32,120 nt of DNA from Kiritimatiellia bacterium (GCA_028708815.1 JAQVYB010000023.1:1-32120); one strand, 5' to 3'. Counted from the first letter of the stretch, positions 8,854 to 17,691 are shown. The notes: a model not told the origin generated them from the letters alone. Made by a program: numbers and translations.

Positions 8854-11007
8854 ATGAGAATAACAATCGCTTATAATATGCGAACCGACGACAGCGAGAA
8901 CACCGCCGAGTTGCTGACGGCTGAAGATGTAAGCCGAATCAGCGGGGCCGTGGCCAGTTTGGGACACAGCGTGACCGAGGTGGAGGTCTCAGGCAAGCCG
9001 AACGATATTGTGGACCGCCTGCTGGCCAGTGAGCCGGATCTGATTTTCAATGTGGCGGAAGGAACAATCGGAAGCTCGCGCGAGGCCTTTTATCCGGGCC
9101 TTTACGAACAGTTGGGAATCCCTTTCACGGGCGGAAATGCTTCGCTGCTGCATTTGAATCTGGACAAACATCTGGCAAAAACAGTGCTGGCATCACGCGG
9201 CATTCGCGTACCGCGCGGTGTTTTGATTACCAAAATGGATCAGAACCTGACGAACGATCTTGAATATCCACTGATGATTAAACCGAATTCGGAAGGATCA
9301 AGCAAGGGGATCACCAAAGACTCCGTAGTGGAAAATGAGACGGAAGCCCGACGCCATCTTGCCGCGATACTGGAACAATATCCTGCGGGTGTCATCGTCG
9401 AGGAATTCATTGTCGGCAGAGAGCTGAGCATCCCCTTTCTGGAGGCATACCCCGGAAAAATGCTGAGTATTGTGGAACACACATTCGATCTGAAACGCTT
9501 AGGTTCCCGCTACAATATTTACGACTACGAGATGAAACAAGGCGGAGCGGCGGCGGAAGCGGTGCAGGTGGTGTGTCCGGCACAGATCAACGCACAGGAG
9601 GAAGCGGCCGTCGTGGATATGGCGCAGCGCGTGTTTGATATCATGTCGTGCCAGGATATGGGTCGTGTGGATATACGCCTGCACGAAGACGGGCGGCCTT
9701 TCTTCATCGAGCTTAACCCACTGCCCAGCCTGCACCCAAACGCCTCTCTGATTACAGCAGCAAAGGTAAACGGTCTTGACTTCAAAAATGTGATGCGGCT
9801 GGTGATTCGCTCTGCGGCACGACGCTACGGACTGGCCCTTCGACCAATCCGCAAAACCGGCCCAACCGTGGAAACCACCTCGTTGCCGCGACCGACGGCA
9901 CGCGAACTGGGCATTTGCGTGGGCCGGTTTCCGCAGGGGGTATTCAACGCCATTACCGATGTAGCGGGTGTCCGCGTGGGCCATATGACCCGCATGGAGG
10001 ATAACATACAAATTCCAGGCGTGCCGGAAACGTCAGCCATACGAGCCGGTGTTACGGCGATTCTTCCGGCCGGACGGGCATATATGAAACGTCTGGTCGC
10101 GGGTGGATTTGTTTTGAACGGAGTGGGTGAAATGATGGGGCTTACTCAAGCGATGGAATGGGGCTGGTTGGAGAGCCCTATTCTACTGACCAATTCCCAC
10201 TCGGTCGGAAAGGTTCATTCGGGAGTCATCGCCCACATGACAAAAAAATATCCGGAGCTGGGCACGGAAACGGATGTGGTCATTCCGGTTGTAGGCGAGA
10301 CGGATGATTCTTTTCTGAACGATGTCCGCGTGGGGACCTGTAGTGCGCAGGATGCGGTTCGGGCCATAGACGCCGCGGCGTCAGGGCCCGTGGCACAGGG
10401 CTCGGTCGGCGCGGGGGTGGGCATGGTGTCGTTTGATTTTGCGGGAGGAATAGGAACCTCCTCCCGAATTGTGAGCATTGCGGAAGGCACCTTTACCGTG
10501 GGGGTTCTGGTTCTTTCCAACTTTGGCAAGATGCGCAACCTGACCGTGGATGGCCGCGTGGTGGGCCGGGATCTGGACGGCCTGCACCAGCAGGAAGGAC
10601 GCCGCATCCGCTCGGAAGGCTCTGTTATTGTCGTGGTGGCAACAGACATCCCCCTCCTCAGCAGTCAGCTTGGACGTATTGCCAAGCGGGCCGCCCTGGG
10701 CCTCGGACGGGTGGGTTCATATGCCGCCTCCACAAGCGGAGAAATCATCATTGCCTTCAGCACGGCCAATCGAACACCGAGACCCTCTCTCACCTCTGAC
10801 AAATTCATAAAACTGAAGTGTATCTCCGATGCGCATATCAATGAAGTGTATGAAGCGGTGATTGAGAGCACGGAAGAATCGGTGCTCAATGCCATATTCT
10901 GTTCCAATGGAATGTCAGGACGGAAAGGACGCTGGGCGCCGGCCATTCCTGTGGAGGACGTTATCGCCAAACTGAATCAGGGAAGGAATGTTCATGAAAG
11001 TCATTGA
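8854..11007 (+). CDS. ATP-grasp ligase (D-Ala-D-Ala ligase-like) fused to DmpA/S58 family peptidase
   Basis: The product is 717 residues and cytoplasmic (no signal or membrane segment). Residues 1-335 form a D-alanine-D-alanine-ligase-like ATP-grasp domain: NVAEG (66-70), YPGLYEQLGIPFTGG, LDKHLAK, the ATP-binding MIKPNSEGSSKG (141-152), VEEFIVGREL and the metal-binding MGRVDIR...FFIELNPLPSLHP (269-295). Residues 350-717 form an S58/DmpA-type Ntn-hydrolase aminopeptidase: GVFNAITDVAGVRVGH (362-377), TNSHSVGKVHSGVI (446-459), GSVGAGVGMVSFDFAGGIGTSSR (516-538) and a C-terminal GRWAPAIPVEDV. The GTSS at 534-537 is where self-cleavage is expected in this family. The start at 8854 has a good Shine-Dalgarno; an upstream start at 8758 would add 32 unconserved residues. 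It overlaps the next gene by 14 bp. A C-N bond maker joined to an amide hydrolase suggests turnover of a small peptide-like compound; the substrate is unknown. Confidence 0.85.
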   Translation: MRITIAYNMRTDDSENTAELLTAEDVSRISGAVASLGHSVTEVEVSGKPNDIVDRLLASEPDLIFNVAEGTIGSSREAFYPGLYEQLGIPFTGGNASLLHLNLDKHLAKTVLASRGIRVPRGVLITKMDQNLTNDLEYPLMIKPNSEGSSKGITKDSVVENETEARRHLAAILEQYPAGVIVEEFIVGRELSIPFLEAYPGKMLSIVEHTFDLKRLGSRYNIYDYEMKQGGAAAEAVQVVCPAQINAQEEAAVVDMAQRVFDIMSCQDMGRVDIRLHEDGRPFFIELNPLPSLHPNASLITAAKVNGLDFKNVMRLVIRSAARRYGLALRPIRKTGPTVETTSLPRPTARELGICVGRFPQGVFNAITDVAGVRVGHMTRMEDNIQIPGVPETSAIRAGVTAILPAGRAYMKRLVAGGFVLNGVGEMMGLTQAMEWGWLESPILLTNSHSVGKVHSGVIAHMTKKYPELGTETDVVIPVVGETDDSFLNDVRVGTCSAQDAVRAIDAAASGPVAQGSVGAGVGMVSFDFAGGIGTSSRIVSIAEGTFTVGVLVLSNFGKMRNLTVDGRVVGRDLDGLHQQEGRRIRSEGSVIVVVATDIPLLSSQLGRIAKRAALGLGRVGSYAASTSGEIIIAFSTANRTPRPSLTSDKFIKLKCISDAHINEVYEAVIESTEESVLNAIFCSNGMSGRKGRWAPAIPVEDVIAKLNQGRNVHESH

Positions 11008-12007
11008 AAAATATAACGACAGCCAGCACAACCCTCACTGGAAATATCAACTGGGGCCCTCCTCCTACGAAACACGGGACACCCCTCTGCGCGTTCAGGT
11101 GATCAAGACACGCCTCGCCGAAGATTCCCGTTTCTCCTTTATGCGGGCAAAAAAATTCCCCGAACAATTGATTGCCCGCCTGCACCCCTACCATGACTAC
11201 ATCCAGAGGACGGCGGCCAGCCTGAAAAAACCGGACGAAGAGTTTTACCCCGATCTTTTTCCCGGCGAAGGCGCGCATCTGCGGCCTCGCGTGGATGAGC
11301 CCCTCTGGGGTGGTCAATGGTGTACGGATGCGGTAACGCCCATTATGAAAAAAACTTATGCCGTGGCACGCGCTTCCGCCGAGACGGCATTGACGGGAGC
11401 CGAGCTTCTTTTATCCGGGCGCGAGCAGGCGGTGTATGCGCTGTGTCGACCCTCGGGACACCATGCCGGGCCGCGCGTATTCGGCGGCTACTGCTACTTC
11501 AACAACGTGGCCACGGCCGCCGAATTCCTCGCACCACACGGCAAAGTGGCAATTCTCGACATCGACTATCACCACGGAAACGGCACTCAGGAATTTTTTG
11601 AAGAGCGTAAACATGTGTTTACCAGCTCCATTCACGGAGATCCCAATGTCGAATATCCCTATTTCTGGGGATACGCCAATGAGCAGGGGCGCGGGCAGGG
11701 ATTGGGCGCCAATCTGAATCTGCCGCTGGCCAAAGGGGCTGATCTCGAAACATACCTGAAGGCCGTCGATGCGTTTTGCCTCGCTATGCGTGCCTTCGAG
11801 CCGGACTATCTGGTCGTGGCCGCCGGGTTTGACACGCACACAACCGATCCAATCGGCGGGTTTGCTCTCCAAACACCGGACTACGGCATGATCGGCGCTC
11901 GTCTGGCAGCTCTGGAACTCCCGACTCTGATTTGCCAGGAAGGCGGCTACAACACCGAAGTCCTGGGTGACTGCGTGTGTAATTTCATCCGTGAATTCGA
12001 CCGGTAA
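10994..12007 (+). CDS. Histone-deacetylase / acetylpolyamine amidohydrolase family zinc enzyme
   Basis: The 337-residue product belongs to the arginase/deacetylase fold that removes acyl groups from amines. All active-site residues are visible: the histidine pair H156-H157 (RPSGHHAG), zinc ligands D191 and H193 (DIDYHHGNG), zinc ligand D280 (AGFDTH) and the catalytic tyrosine Y319 (EGGYN). An internal FGGYCYFNN and a long N-terminal loop resemble bacterial acetylpolyamine amidohydrolases. Two ATGs are possible, 10988 and 10994; the second is preferred because AGGA lies at a workable distance. Either way it overlaps the end of the ligase-peptidase gene, so translation is probably coupled and the two act together. 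The acylated substrate (polyamine or acyl amino acid) cannot be decided from sequence. Confidence 0.9.
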   Translation: MKVIEKYNDSQHNPHWKYQLGPSSYETRDTPLRVQVIKTRLAEDSRFSFMRAKKFPEQLIARLHPYHDYIQRTAASLKKPDEEFYPDLFPGEGAHLRPRVDEPLWGGQWCTDAVTPIMKKTYAVARASAETALTGAELLLSGREQAVYALCRPSGHHAGPRVFGGYCYFNNVATAAEFLAPHGKVAILDIDYHHGNGTQEFFEERKHVFTSSIHGDPNVEYPYFWGYANEQGRGQGLGANLNLPLAKGADLETYLKAVDAFCLAMRAFEPDYLVVAAGFDTHTTDPIGGFALQTPDYGMIGARLAALELPTLICQEGGYNTEVLGDCVCNFIREFDR

Positions 12008-12170
12008 ACGTCTCTTCTCCGCAGGAGGACACGGACCCCTTTCCTCCGGGAGGGGGGGCAAACGGATGTGGGCATAAAGCAATCCGTCATGTCTCGCCCG
12101 GGAGTGGATCGCAGCCGACTTTGCTCACAGCATCTGTCGGGTATTCCGGCATCCAACCTCCGTCGGATTG

Positions 12171-13949
12171 CTATCCGTGCTGCGGAATGGCCAGCTTGAT
12201 GTAGACGTCGCGCAGCTGTTTTTCATCCACCGGCGCGGGTGCGGCCATCATGAGATCAGCCGCTTTCTGCGTCTTCGGAAAGGCAATCACATCCCGAATC
12301 GACGAGGCGCCCACCATCAGCATGACCAGCCGGTCCAATCCGAGTGCCAAACCGCCATGCGGCGGGGCGCCAAACGAGAGCGCACGAATGATGTGGCCAA
12401 AGCGCGACTGAATTTCGGCCTCCGGAATCTGCAAAGCCCGGAACATGGTTTCCTGCGTTTTAGCGTCGTGGATTCGAATGCTTCCGCCGCCGAGTTCCGT
12501 TCCGTTAAGCACAATATCATAGGCCTGTGCGCGGCATTCGGCGGGATGGGTATCGAGCTTTTCGCGATCTTCGCGATGGGGCGCGGTGAAGGGATGATGC
12601 ATGGCGGCGAGGTGCCCTTCGGCGTCCTGCTCAAACAGCGGGAAATCGGTGACCCAGACGAAGGCAAAAGCATCCTCTTTGATCGCCCCGGCCATTTCAC
12701 CCGCCTGCAACCGAAGCCGACCCAGAAACGGATGCACGATAGACGCCTGATCCGCCGCAAAAAGAATGAGGTCGCCCACGTCCACCTGGAGACGTTCTTT
12801 CAGGCCCGCCAGTTCGGCTTCCGAAAAGAATTTGGTAATGGGGGATTTCCATGTGCCATCTTCCTGTACGCGGATGTAGGCCATGCCGCCCATGCCGTAT
12901 TCTTTGGCCAGCGCGGTCCAATCCTCCACCACGCGGATCGGCACACCGCCGAGCCCCTTGGCATTGATGGCCTTGACCACACCACCCTTCTCCACCACCG
13001 AGGCGAAGACCTTGAATCCCGACGCGGAAAAAAGATCGCTGAGATCCGTGATTTCCATACCGAAGCGCATGTCGGGCTTGTCACTGCCGAAACGGTTCAT
13101 GGCTTCTTCGTAGGTGATGCGGAGGATGGGCGTCTGGATGGAGCCGTGCCCCGCAGCCTGCATCACCCGCTCGAGCAGACCATCCACAATCTCATAAATA
13201 TCCTCGGGAGTAATGAAGGAAAGCTCCATGTCCACCTGCGTGAATTCGGGTTGACGATCCGCGCGGAGATCTTCATCGCGGAAGCAGCGGGCAATCTGGA
13301 AATAGCGGTCCATGCCCGACACCATCAGCAACTGTTTGTATTGCTGCGGCGCCTGCGGCAGAGCAAAGAAATTGCCCGGCATCACGCGGCTGGGCACCAA
13401 ATAGTCGCGCGCGCCTTCGGGCGTGCTCTTGGTCAGAATCGGCGTCTCAATGTCGGCGAATTCCTGTTCCGCCAGATAATTCCGGATGGACTGCACAATT
13501 TTGTGCCGCAGCACGAGATTCTTCTGCATGCTCTGACGGCGCAGATCGAGATAACGATATTCCAGACGCAAGTCCTCGGAAACACGCCCGGCTTCTTTGT
13601 CGGTCAGAGGAAACGGCGGGGTCTGACTCTTATTGAGAAGCACAATCTGATTGCAACGCACTTCAATTTCACCGGTGACCAGTTTCGGATTGGCCATCTC
13701 GCCGGGACGGGCCTCCACCACGCCCTGGGCCTGAATCACATATTCACTGCGCACCGTTTGCGAGAGCGTCCAGGCCTCCTGCGAATCGGCGGGGTCGAAA
13801 ATGACCTGGGTCATGCCGTAGCGGTCGCGCAAATCGATAAAAATCACGCCGCCATGGTCCCGCACCGTATCCACCCAGCCGCACAGCGTCACTTTTTCGC
13901 CAACCATGGTTTTCCGCAGCATTCCGCATGTATGGGTACGCATTTTCAT
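12171..13949 (-). CDS. aspS: Aspartate-tRNA ligase (AspRS)
   Basis: This cytoplasmic class II synthetase charges tRNA-Asp. The product is 592 residues, normal for the bacterial type. In order: N-terminal OB-fold anticodon domain (about 1-105, with WVDTVRDHGGVIFIDLRDRYG), catalytic core with motif 2 FRDEDLRADRQPEFTQVD near residue 224, an inserted GAD domain (about 290-420), and motif 3 GLALGLDRLVM near residue 532. Residue H32, in RDHGG, is the histidine that in Pseudomonas-type enzymes goes with a non-discriminating AspRS that also charges tRNA-Asn; this is an inference from one position. The gene stands alone, with a T-tract-rich upstream region. The 657-residue frame on the opposite strand is a shadow. 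Confidence 0.97.
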   Translation of the reverse strand: MKMRTHTCGMLRKTMVGEKVTLCGWVDTVRDHGGVIFIDLRDRYGMTQVIFDPADSQEAWTLSQTVRSEYVIQAQGVVEARPGEMANPKLVTGEIEVRCNQIVLLNKSQTPPFPLTDKEAGRVSEDLRLEYRYLDLRRQSMQKNLVLRHKIVQSIRNYLAEQEFADIETPILTKSTPEGARDYLVPSRVMPGNFFALPQAPQQYKQLLMVSGMDRYFQIARCFRDEDLRADRQPEFTQVDMELSFITPEDIYEIVDGLLERVMQAAGHGSIQTPILRITYEEAMNRFGSDKPDMRFGMEITDLSDLFSASGFKVFASVVEKGGVVKAINAKGLGGVPIRVVEDWTALAKEYGMGGMAYIRVQEDGTWKSPITKFFSEAELAGLKERLQVDVGDLILFAADQASIVHPFLGRLRLQAGEMAGAIKEDAFAFVWVTDFPLFEQDAEGHLAAMHHPFTAPHREDREKLDTHPAECRAQAYDIVLNGTELGGGSIRIHDAKTQETMFRALQIPEAEIQSRFGHIIRALSFGAPPHGGLALGLDRLVMLMVGASSIRDVIAFPKTQKAADLMMAAPAPVDEKQLRDVYIKLAIPQHG

Positions 13950-14239
13950 AAATCAACCGCTCTTTCCGTTGTTCAATTCTGCCGAGGCATGCCGCCCGTT
14001 TTTTTGCCGTATTTTAACTGTTTTTCAGCCTTTTTCGGCCCTTTTTCAGCTTTTTTTGTTCCCTTTTGCCTCTTTTTCAGTTTTCAAAGCAAAATCCGGG
14101 GTATCTTGCCCGTTTTTGGCCGTTTTGGAATCTTTTTTTAGGATTTTCGTGTCTTTTTTCGGGAATATCCAACGTCGGAGTTCTTTTTCAACACGGTTCG
14201 GACGTTGTTTTCTCACCCCTCCGCTCAATGGGAAGCATG
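13950..14239. promoter_or_regulatory. Phased T-tract (curved DNA) region upstream of aspS
   Basis: Runs of 4-7 T (A on the aspS coding strand) begin at 13999, 14012, 14021, 14031, 14042, 14051, 14064, 14073 and 14081, then 14113, 14123, 14132, 14144 and 14153. The mean spacing is close to one helical turn, the pattern of intrinsically bent DNA. A TAAAAT-like -10 on the minus strand lies at 14011-14016 without a clear -35. No gene is supported here. Confidence 0.6.
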
Positions 14240-14626
14240 CTACTCGACAAGAGATACTCCGTAGCTTGCAAAACGACGGTCATGCGTCACGACGGACAGT
14301 TTCCTCTCCAGAGCGGTCGCAATGATAATCCGATCCGCCGGATCACGGTGATGCTGCGGAAGAAAGGCTGCCCGTATGGCCACCTGCCCTTCCAATGGAA
14401 TTTCGATTAAATCATGCACCTCCAGAACGGTTTGATACCACTGGGCGGCATTCATTCGAAGCGCAAGTTTACCCAGCGACGCCTTACAGCCGATTTCCAT
14501 GGCAGACACAGCGCTGACATAAACAAGGTCGGCGTCCTGAATGGCCGTCAAGGCCTTCCGTGACAAGGCTCCTCCACCGTTGGCCAGCCAAATCAACCCA
14601 CAGGTATCCAGCATCAGTGCAGACAT
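14240..14626 (-). CDS. vapC: PIN-domain toxin, VapC family
   Basis: This 128-residue protein is a predicted metal-dependent ribonuclease toxin of a type II toxin-antitoxin pair. The acidic PIN residues are in place: D7 (MLDTCGLIW), E44 (SAMEIGCKASLGKL), D95/D98 (RDPADRIIIATA) and D116 (VVTHDRRF). Its start overlaps the end of the antitoxin gene by 13 bp, so it is probably translated only after the antitoxin. RNA targets of this family are usually tRNA or rRNA; the target here is unknown. It lies between aspS and alaS, transcribed in the same direction. Confidence 0.92.
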   Translation of the reverse strand: MSALMLDTCGLIWLANGGGALSRKALTAIQDADLVYVSAVSAMEIGCKASLGKLALRMNAAQWYQTVLEVHDLIEIPLEGQVAIRAAFLPQHHRDPADRIIIATALERKLSVVTHDRRFASYGVSLVE

Positions 14627-14844
14627 TCGAATTCCCCGCTCATGTCATCACCGTAGAGATCTCCCTTCACCTCAACCTGTAAATCCGCCGATCCCTTTAA
14701 TCGGTCCTTCGATGTATGCGGAACCACCTTCGCAACCGGCTTGCCATTGCGACAAATCAGATAAGTCTTCTTATTCGTCTCTACATCCGCCAGCAAACCG
14801 GACAACTTGTTCTTCGCCTCAAAGACATTAATCACACCCACCAT
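14614..14844 (-). CDS. Phd/YefM-family antitoxin
   Basis: This 76-residue protein begins with the typical VGVINVFEAKNKLSGLL segment of Phd/YefM antitoxins (N-terminal DNA-binding and dimerisation part) followed by the YLICRNGKPVAKVVP strand pair. The acidic C-terminal tail would wrap the toxin. GGAAGGAG precedes the ATG at 14844. It is encoded first and overlaps the toxin gene, and a strong promoter lies immediately upstream, as expected for an autorepressed pair. Confidence 0.92.
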   Translation of the reverse strand: MVGVINVFEAKNKLSGLLADVETNKKTYLICRNGKPVAKVVPHTSKDRLKGSADLQVEVKGDLYGDDMSGEFECLH

Positions 14845-14874
14845 ACAACACTCCTTCCTCCCTCATTCCAAAGA

Positions 14875-14903
14875 AATATAGCCAGCTTAGCTAGATGTGT
14901 CAA
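14875..14903 (-). promoter_or_regulatory. Sigma70-type promoter of the toxin-antitoxin operon
   Basis: On the minus strand TTGACA (14903-14898), a 17-bp spacer and TATATT (14880-14875) form a near-perfect promoter about 30 bp before the antitoxin ATG. The spacer contains the imperfect inverted repeat TAGC...GCTA, a plausible site for autorepression by the antitoxin. Confidence 0.75.
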
Positions 14904-14931
14904 TGAGCGTGCCTGGTTATCCATTGACCAA

Positions 14932-17571
14932 TCAGCCCGGGAAAACGATATGTTCGACCTGTTTGATGGCTTCAGGCACTTTTTCGGCCTGTTTTCCGCC
15001 TGCCTGCGCCTTGCCGGGCTGTCCGCCTCCGCCTCCACCGGCGATTTTTGCCACCTGGCCAATCAATTTGCCCGCGTGGAAGCCTTTTTGGATCAAATCG
15101 TCCGAAACGGAGGCCGCAAAACAGGCCTTTCCTTCGTTGGTGGCACCCAGTACCAGGATGCCCGAGGAAAGTTTACCCCGCACGGCATCCATCACCGACC
15201 GCAGATTCTCCGGATTCATCTCGCCCGCTTCCGCCGCAATCAACGTGATGCCGCTGATTTCCCGCTGCGCCCCCAAAATGGAATCCACCACCCCCAGGGC
15301 ATTGCGCGAGGCCTGTTCCTTGAGCAACTTTTCCAACTTGCGGTTCTGTTCATTGAGCGCCGCCATACGGTTCGGCAAGTCTTCCGCCGTAGTGCTGAAT
15401 TGATGGGCCATATCCTGCAGAATGTCGTGCTCCGCGTTCGTCCATTGAAGCGCGGCGATTCCGCAAACCGCCTCTATGCGCCGAATCCCCGCCGCCACGG
15501 AACTTTCCGATGCAATACGAAAGAGTCCGATATCCCCCGTTCGCTGCACATGCGTTCCGCCGCAGAGCTCCTTGCTGTAGCCGCCCACATTCAACACGCG
15601 CACCGTCTCGCCGTATTTTTCGTCGAAGACGGCGACAATATCGGTGCCGCGCACCTCACGCAGGGGCATTTCAAAGGTCTCCACCGGCTTATTTTCGAGG
15701 ATCAGCACGTTGACACGCCGTTCAATTTCGGCCAACTCCTCCGCCTTCAGCGCCTCGAAATGATTGAAATCAAAGCGGAGGCGATCGTAGCTCACATAGG
15801 AACCGGCCTGTTTGATCGTTTTGTTCACCACGTCCTTAAGGACGTAATTCAGGAGATGGACGGCCGTGTGATGGCGCTGAATCTGCAGGCGCCGGTCCTG
15901 ATCAATCTGCGCAGCAACCGCATCGCCCCGACACAGCGTGCCCGACTCCACCACGCCGTGATGCATGAAAAGGCCCGCCGCCGGCTTTTTGGTGTCGCGC
16001 ACCCGGAATACGCCGTTCTTCGCGGAGAGCGTTCCGGTATCACCAATCTGGCCGCCCGCCTCGCCGTAAAACGGCGTCCGGTTCAGCAGCACGCTCGCAG
16101 TCATCCCCTCCTTCACCGAATCCACCGAAGCGCCATCCACATAAAGGGCGAGCACCTGTGCGGCCTCGTCGCACATGGTTTCATAGCCCGTGAATTGCGT
16201 CTGCACGCCTTCCCGCACCAGTTCGGAAATCTGATCATTCGCGGCATTCTGTTCCGCGCCCCTGCGTGCGGAGCGCGCCCGCTCACGCTGCTCCACCATG
16301 CGCGCCTCGAAGGCCTCCTGATCCACGCTCAATCCGTTTTCACCGGCCATGAGCACCGTCAAATCCAGCGGGAAGCCGAACGTGTCATACAACTTAAAGG
16401 CATCGTCGCCTGAAATGACGCTCTGACCGCTTTTCTTCAACCCGGCCACAATCTCCTCGAAGAGTTCGATCCCCCGGTCCAAGGTCGTCGCAAAACTTGT
16501 TTCCTCCGCACGCAGGGCACGCAGAATCGTCTCGCGATTGCTCGCCAATTCCGGAAACACCTCTTTCATCATCGCTTCCAGCACCGGGAAAAGCTCACCG
16601 AGGAACGGCTGTTTCAATCCGATTTTCCGCCCGTAGCGCACCGCCCGGCGCAGCAGACGGCGCAGCACATAACCGCGCCCGTCATTCGAAGGCACCACGC
16701 CATCCCCAATGGCAAACGACAATGTACGCACATGATCGGCAATCACCCGCATGGCAATCGCCTCCTCGCCCTGATAGGTCTTCCCGCTCAACGCCTCGAT
16801 TTTACGGATCAGCGGCTGAAAAAGATCGGTATCGTAATTGGATTTTTTCCCGTGCAGCACCGAGAGAACGCGCTCGAAACCCATCCCCGTATCCACATGC
16901 TTCGAGGGGAGTTCCTCCAGCGAGCCGTCCGACTTGCGGTTGTATTGAATGAACACCAGATTCCAGATTTCGATGACCTCCGGCGAACCCGCATTCACCA
17001 GGGGGCCGCCGCGTTGATCATCGGTCAGGTCCATGTGTATTTCCGAACACGGGCCGCAAGGCCCCGTCTCGCCCATTTCCCAGAAATTATCCTTTTCGGC
17101 AAAGCGGAGAATGTGCGCAGGATCAATATCCGTCAGGTCCTTCCAGATCTTCTCCGCCTCCTCATCGTCTTTATACACCGTGGCCCAAAGACGCTCCTTC
17201 GGCAGCTTCCAAACCTCCGTCAGCAATGCCCACGCCCAGGTAATCGCCTCTTTCTTGTAGTAATCGCCAAACGACCAGTTACCCAGCATTTCGAAGAAGG
17301 TGTGATGATAGGTATCGTGCCCGACTTCTTCGAGGTCATTGTGTTTTCCACTCACCCGAATGCACTTCTGCGTATCGGCCACGCGGACATGCGCGGGTTT
17401 CGTCGCTCCCAGAAAATTCTCTTTGAACTGATTCATGCCCGCATTGGCAAAAAGCAGCGTCGGATCCGAGGGTAAAACCACGGGAGAACTCGGAACAATG
17501 ACATGCTCCTTGCTCTTGAAAAAATCAAAAAACGATTGCCGGACATCTGCGGCGGTCTTCAGGGTCGTCAT
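14932..17571 (-). CDS. alaS: Alanine-tRNA ligase (AlaRS)
   Basis: This class II synthetase charges tRNA-Ala and edits Ser/Gly mischarging. The 879-residue product has the full bacterial layout. The catalytic domain starts with SFFDFFKSKEHVIVPSSPVV and includes FANAGMNQF and the HHTFFEMLGNWSFGDYYK segment. The editing domain carries the zinc set H568/H572 (HHTAVH) and C670/H674 (CGGTH). The C-terminal domain ends in a glycine-rich GGGGGGQPGKAQAGG before the final helix. The start follows GGAG in the leader at 17571. It reads away from a good promoter at 17614-17641. The 565-residue opposite frame is a shadow. Confidence 0.98.
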   Translation of the reverse strand: MTTLKTAADVRQSFFDFFKSKEHVIVPSSPVVLPSDPTLLFANAGMNQFKENFLGATKPAHVRVADTQKCIRVSGKHNDLEEVGHDTYHHTFFEMLGNWSFGDYYKKEAITWAWALLTEVWKLPKERLWATVYKDDEEAEKIWKDLTDIDPAHILRFAEKDNFWEMGETGPCGPCSEIHMDLTDDQRGGPLVNAGSPEVIEIWNLVFIQYNRKSDGSLEELPSKHVDTGMGFERVLSVLHGKKSNYDTDLFQPLIRKIEALSGKTYQGEEAIAMRVIADHVRTLSFAIGDGVVPSNDGRGYVLRRLLRRAVRYGRKIGLKQPFLGELFPVLEAMMKEVFPELASNRETILRALRAEETSFATTLDRGIELFEEIVAGLKKSGQSVISGDDAFKLYDTFGFPLDLTVLMAGENGLSVDQEAFEARMVEQRERARSARRGAEQNAANDQISELVREGVQTQFTGYETMCDEAAQVLALYVDGASVDSVKEGMTASVLLNRTPFYGEAGGQIGDTGTLSAKNGVFRVRDTKKPAAGLFMHHGVVESGTLCRGDAVAAQIDQDRRLQIQRHHTAVHLLNYVLKDVVNKTIKQAGSYVSYDRLRFDFNHFEALKAEELAEIERRVNVLILENKPVETFEMPLREVRGTDIVAVFDEKYGETVRVLNVGGYSKELCGGTHVQRTGDIGLFRIASESSVAAGIRRIEAVCGIAALQWTNAEHDILQDMAHQFSTTAEDLPNRMAALNEQNRKLEKLLKEQASRNALGVVDSILGAQREISGITLIAAEAGEMNPENLRSVMDAVRGKLSSGILVLGATNEGKACFAASVSDDLIQKGFHAGKLIGQVAKIAGGGGGGQPGKAQAGGKQAEKVPEAIKQVEHIVFPG

Positions 17572-17613
17572 AGCTCTACTCCATCCATGGTTGTTTCAAA
17601 AAAACAGACGCGC

Positions 17614-17641
17614 ATTATAGCGCCCACCCCGACCGATGCAA
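17614..17641 (-). promoter_or_regulatory. Promoter of alaS
   Basis: On the minus strand TTGCAT (17641-17636), a 16-bp spacer and the consensus TATAAT (17619-17614) lie about 43 bp before the alaS ATG. Confidence 0.7.
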
Positions 17642-17660
17642 TCCCGCATTAAGCGCCTGT

Positions 17661-17691
17661 CAGGATGGCGGCCCCAACCCCCGCCATCCTG
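17661..17691. repeat. Perfect hairpin, 11-bp stem and 9-nt loop
   Basis: CAGGATGGCGG (17661-17671) pairs exactly with CCGCCATCCTG (17681-17691). No T-run follows on either strand, so it is not a standard terminator. It sits just upstream of the alaS -35 and may be a REP-like element or a regulatory structure. Confidence 0.6.

Noticed and set aside
12008..12170. Possible bidirectional terminator between the deacylase gene and aspS
   Set aside because: Only a very short CCTCC/GGAGG stem with no T-run is visible.
12168..14141. Long plus-strand open frame (657 codons) over aspS
   Set aside because: It is fully antisense to an unmistakable AspRS; its translation has no recognisable motifs and arises from the codon pattern of aspS.
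14046..14228. 60-codon lysine-rich frame in the T-tract region
   Set aside because: Its composition follows from the A-tracts; no Shine-Dalgarno or domain is seen.
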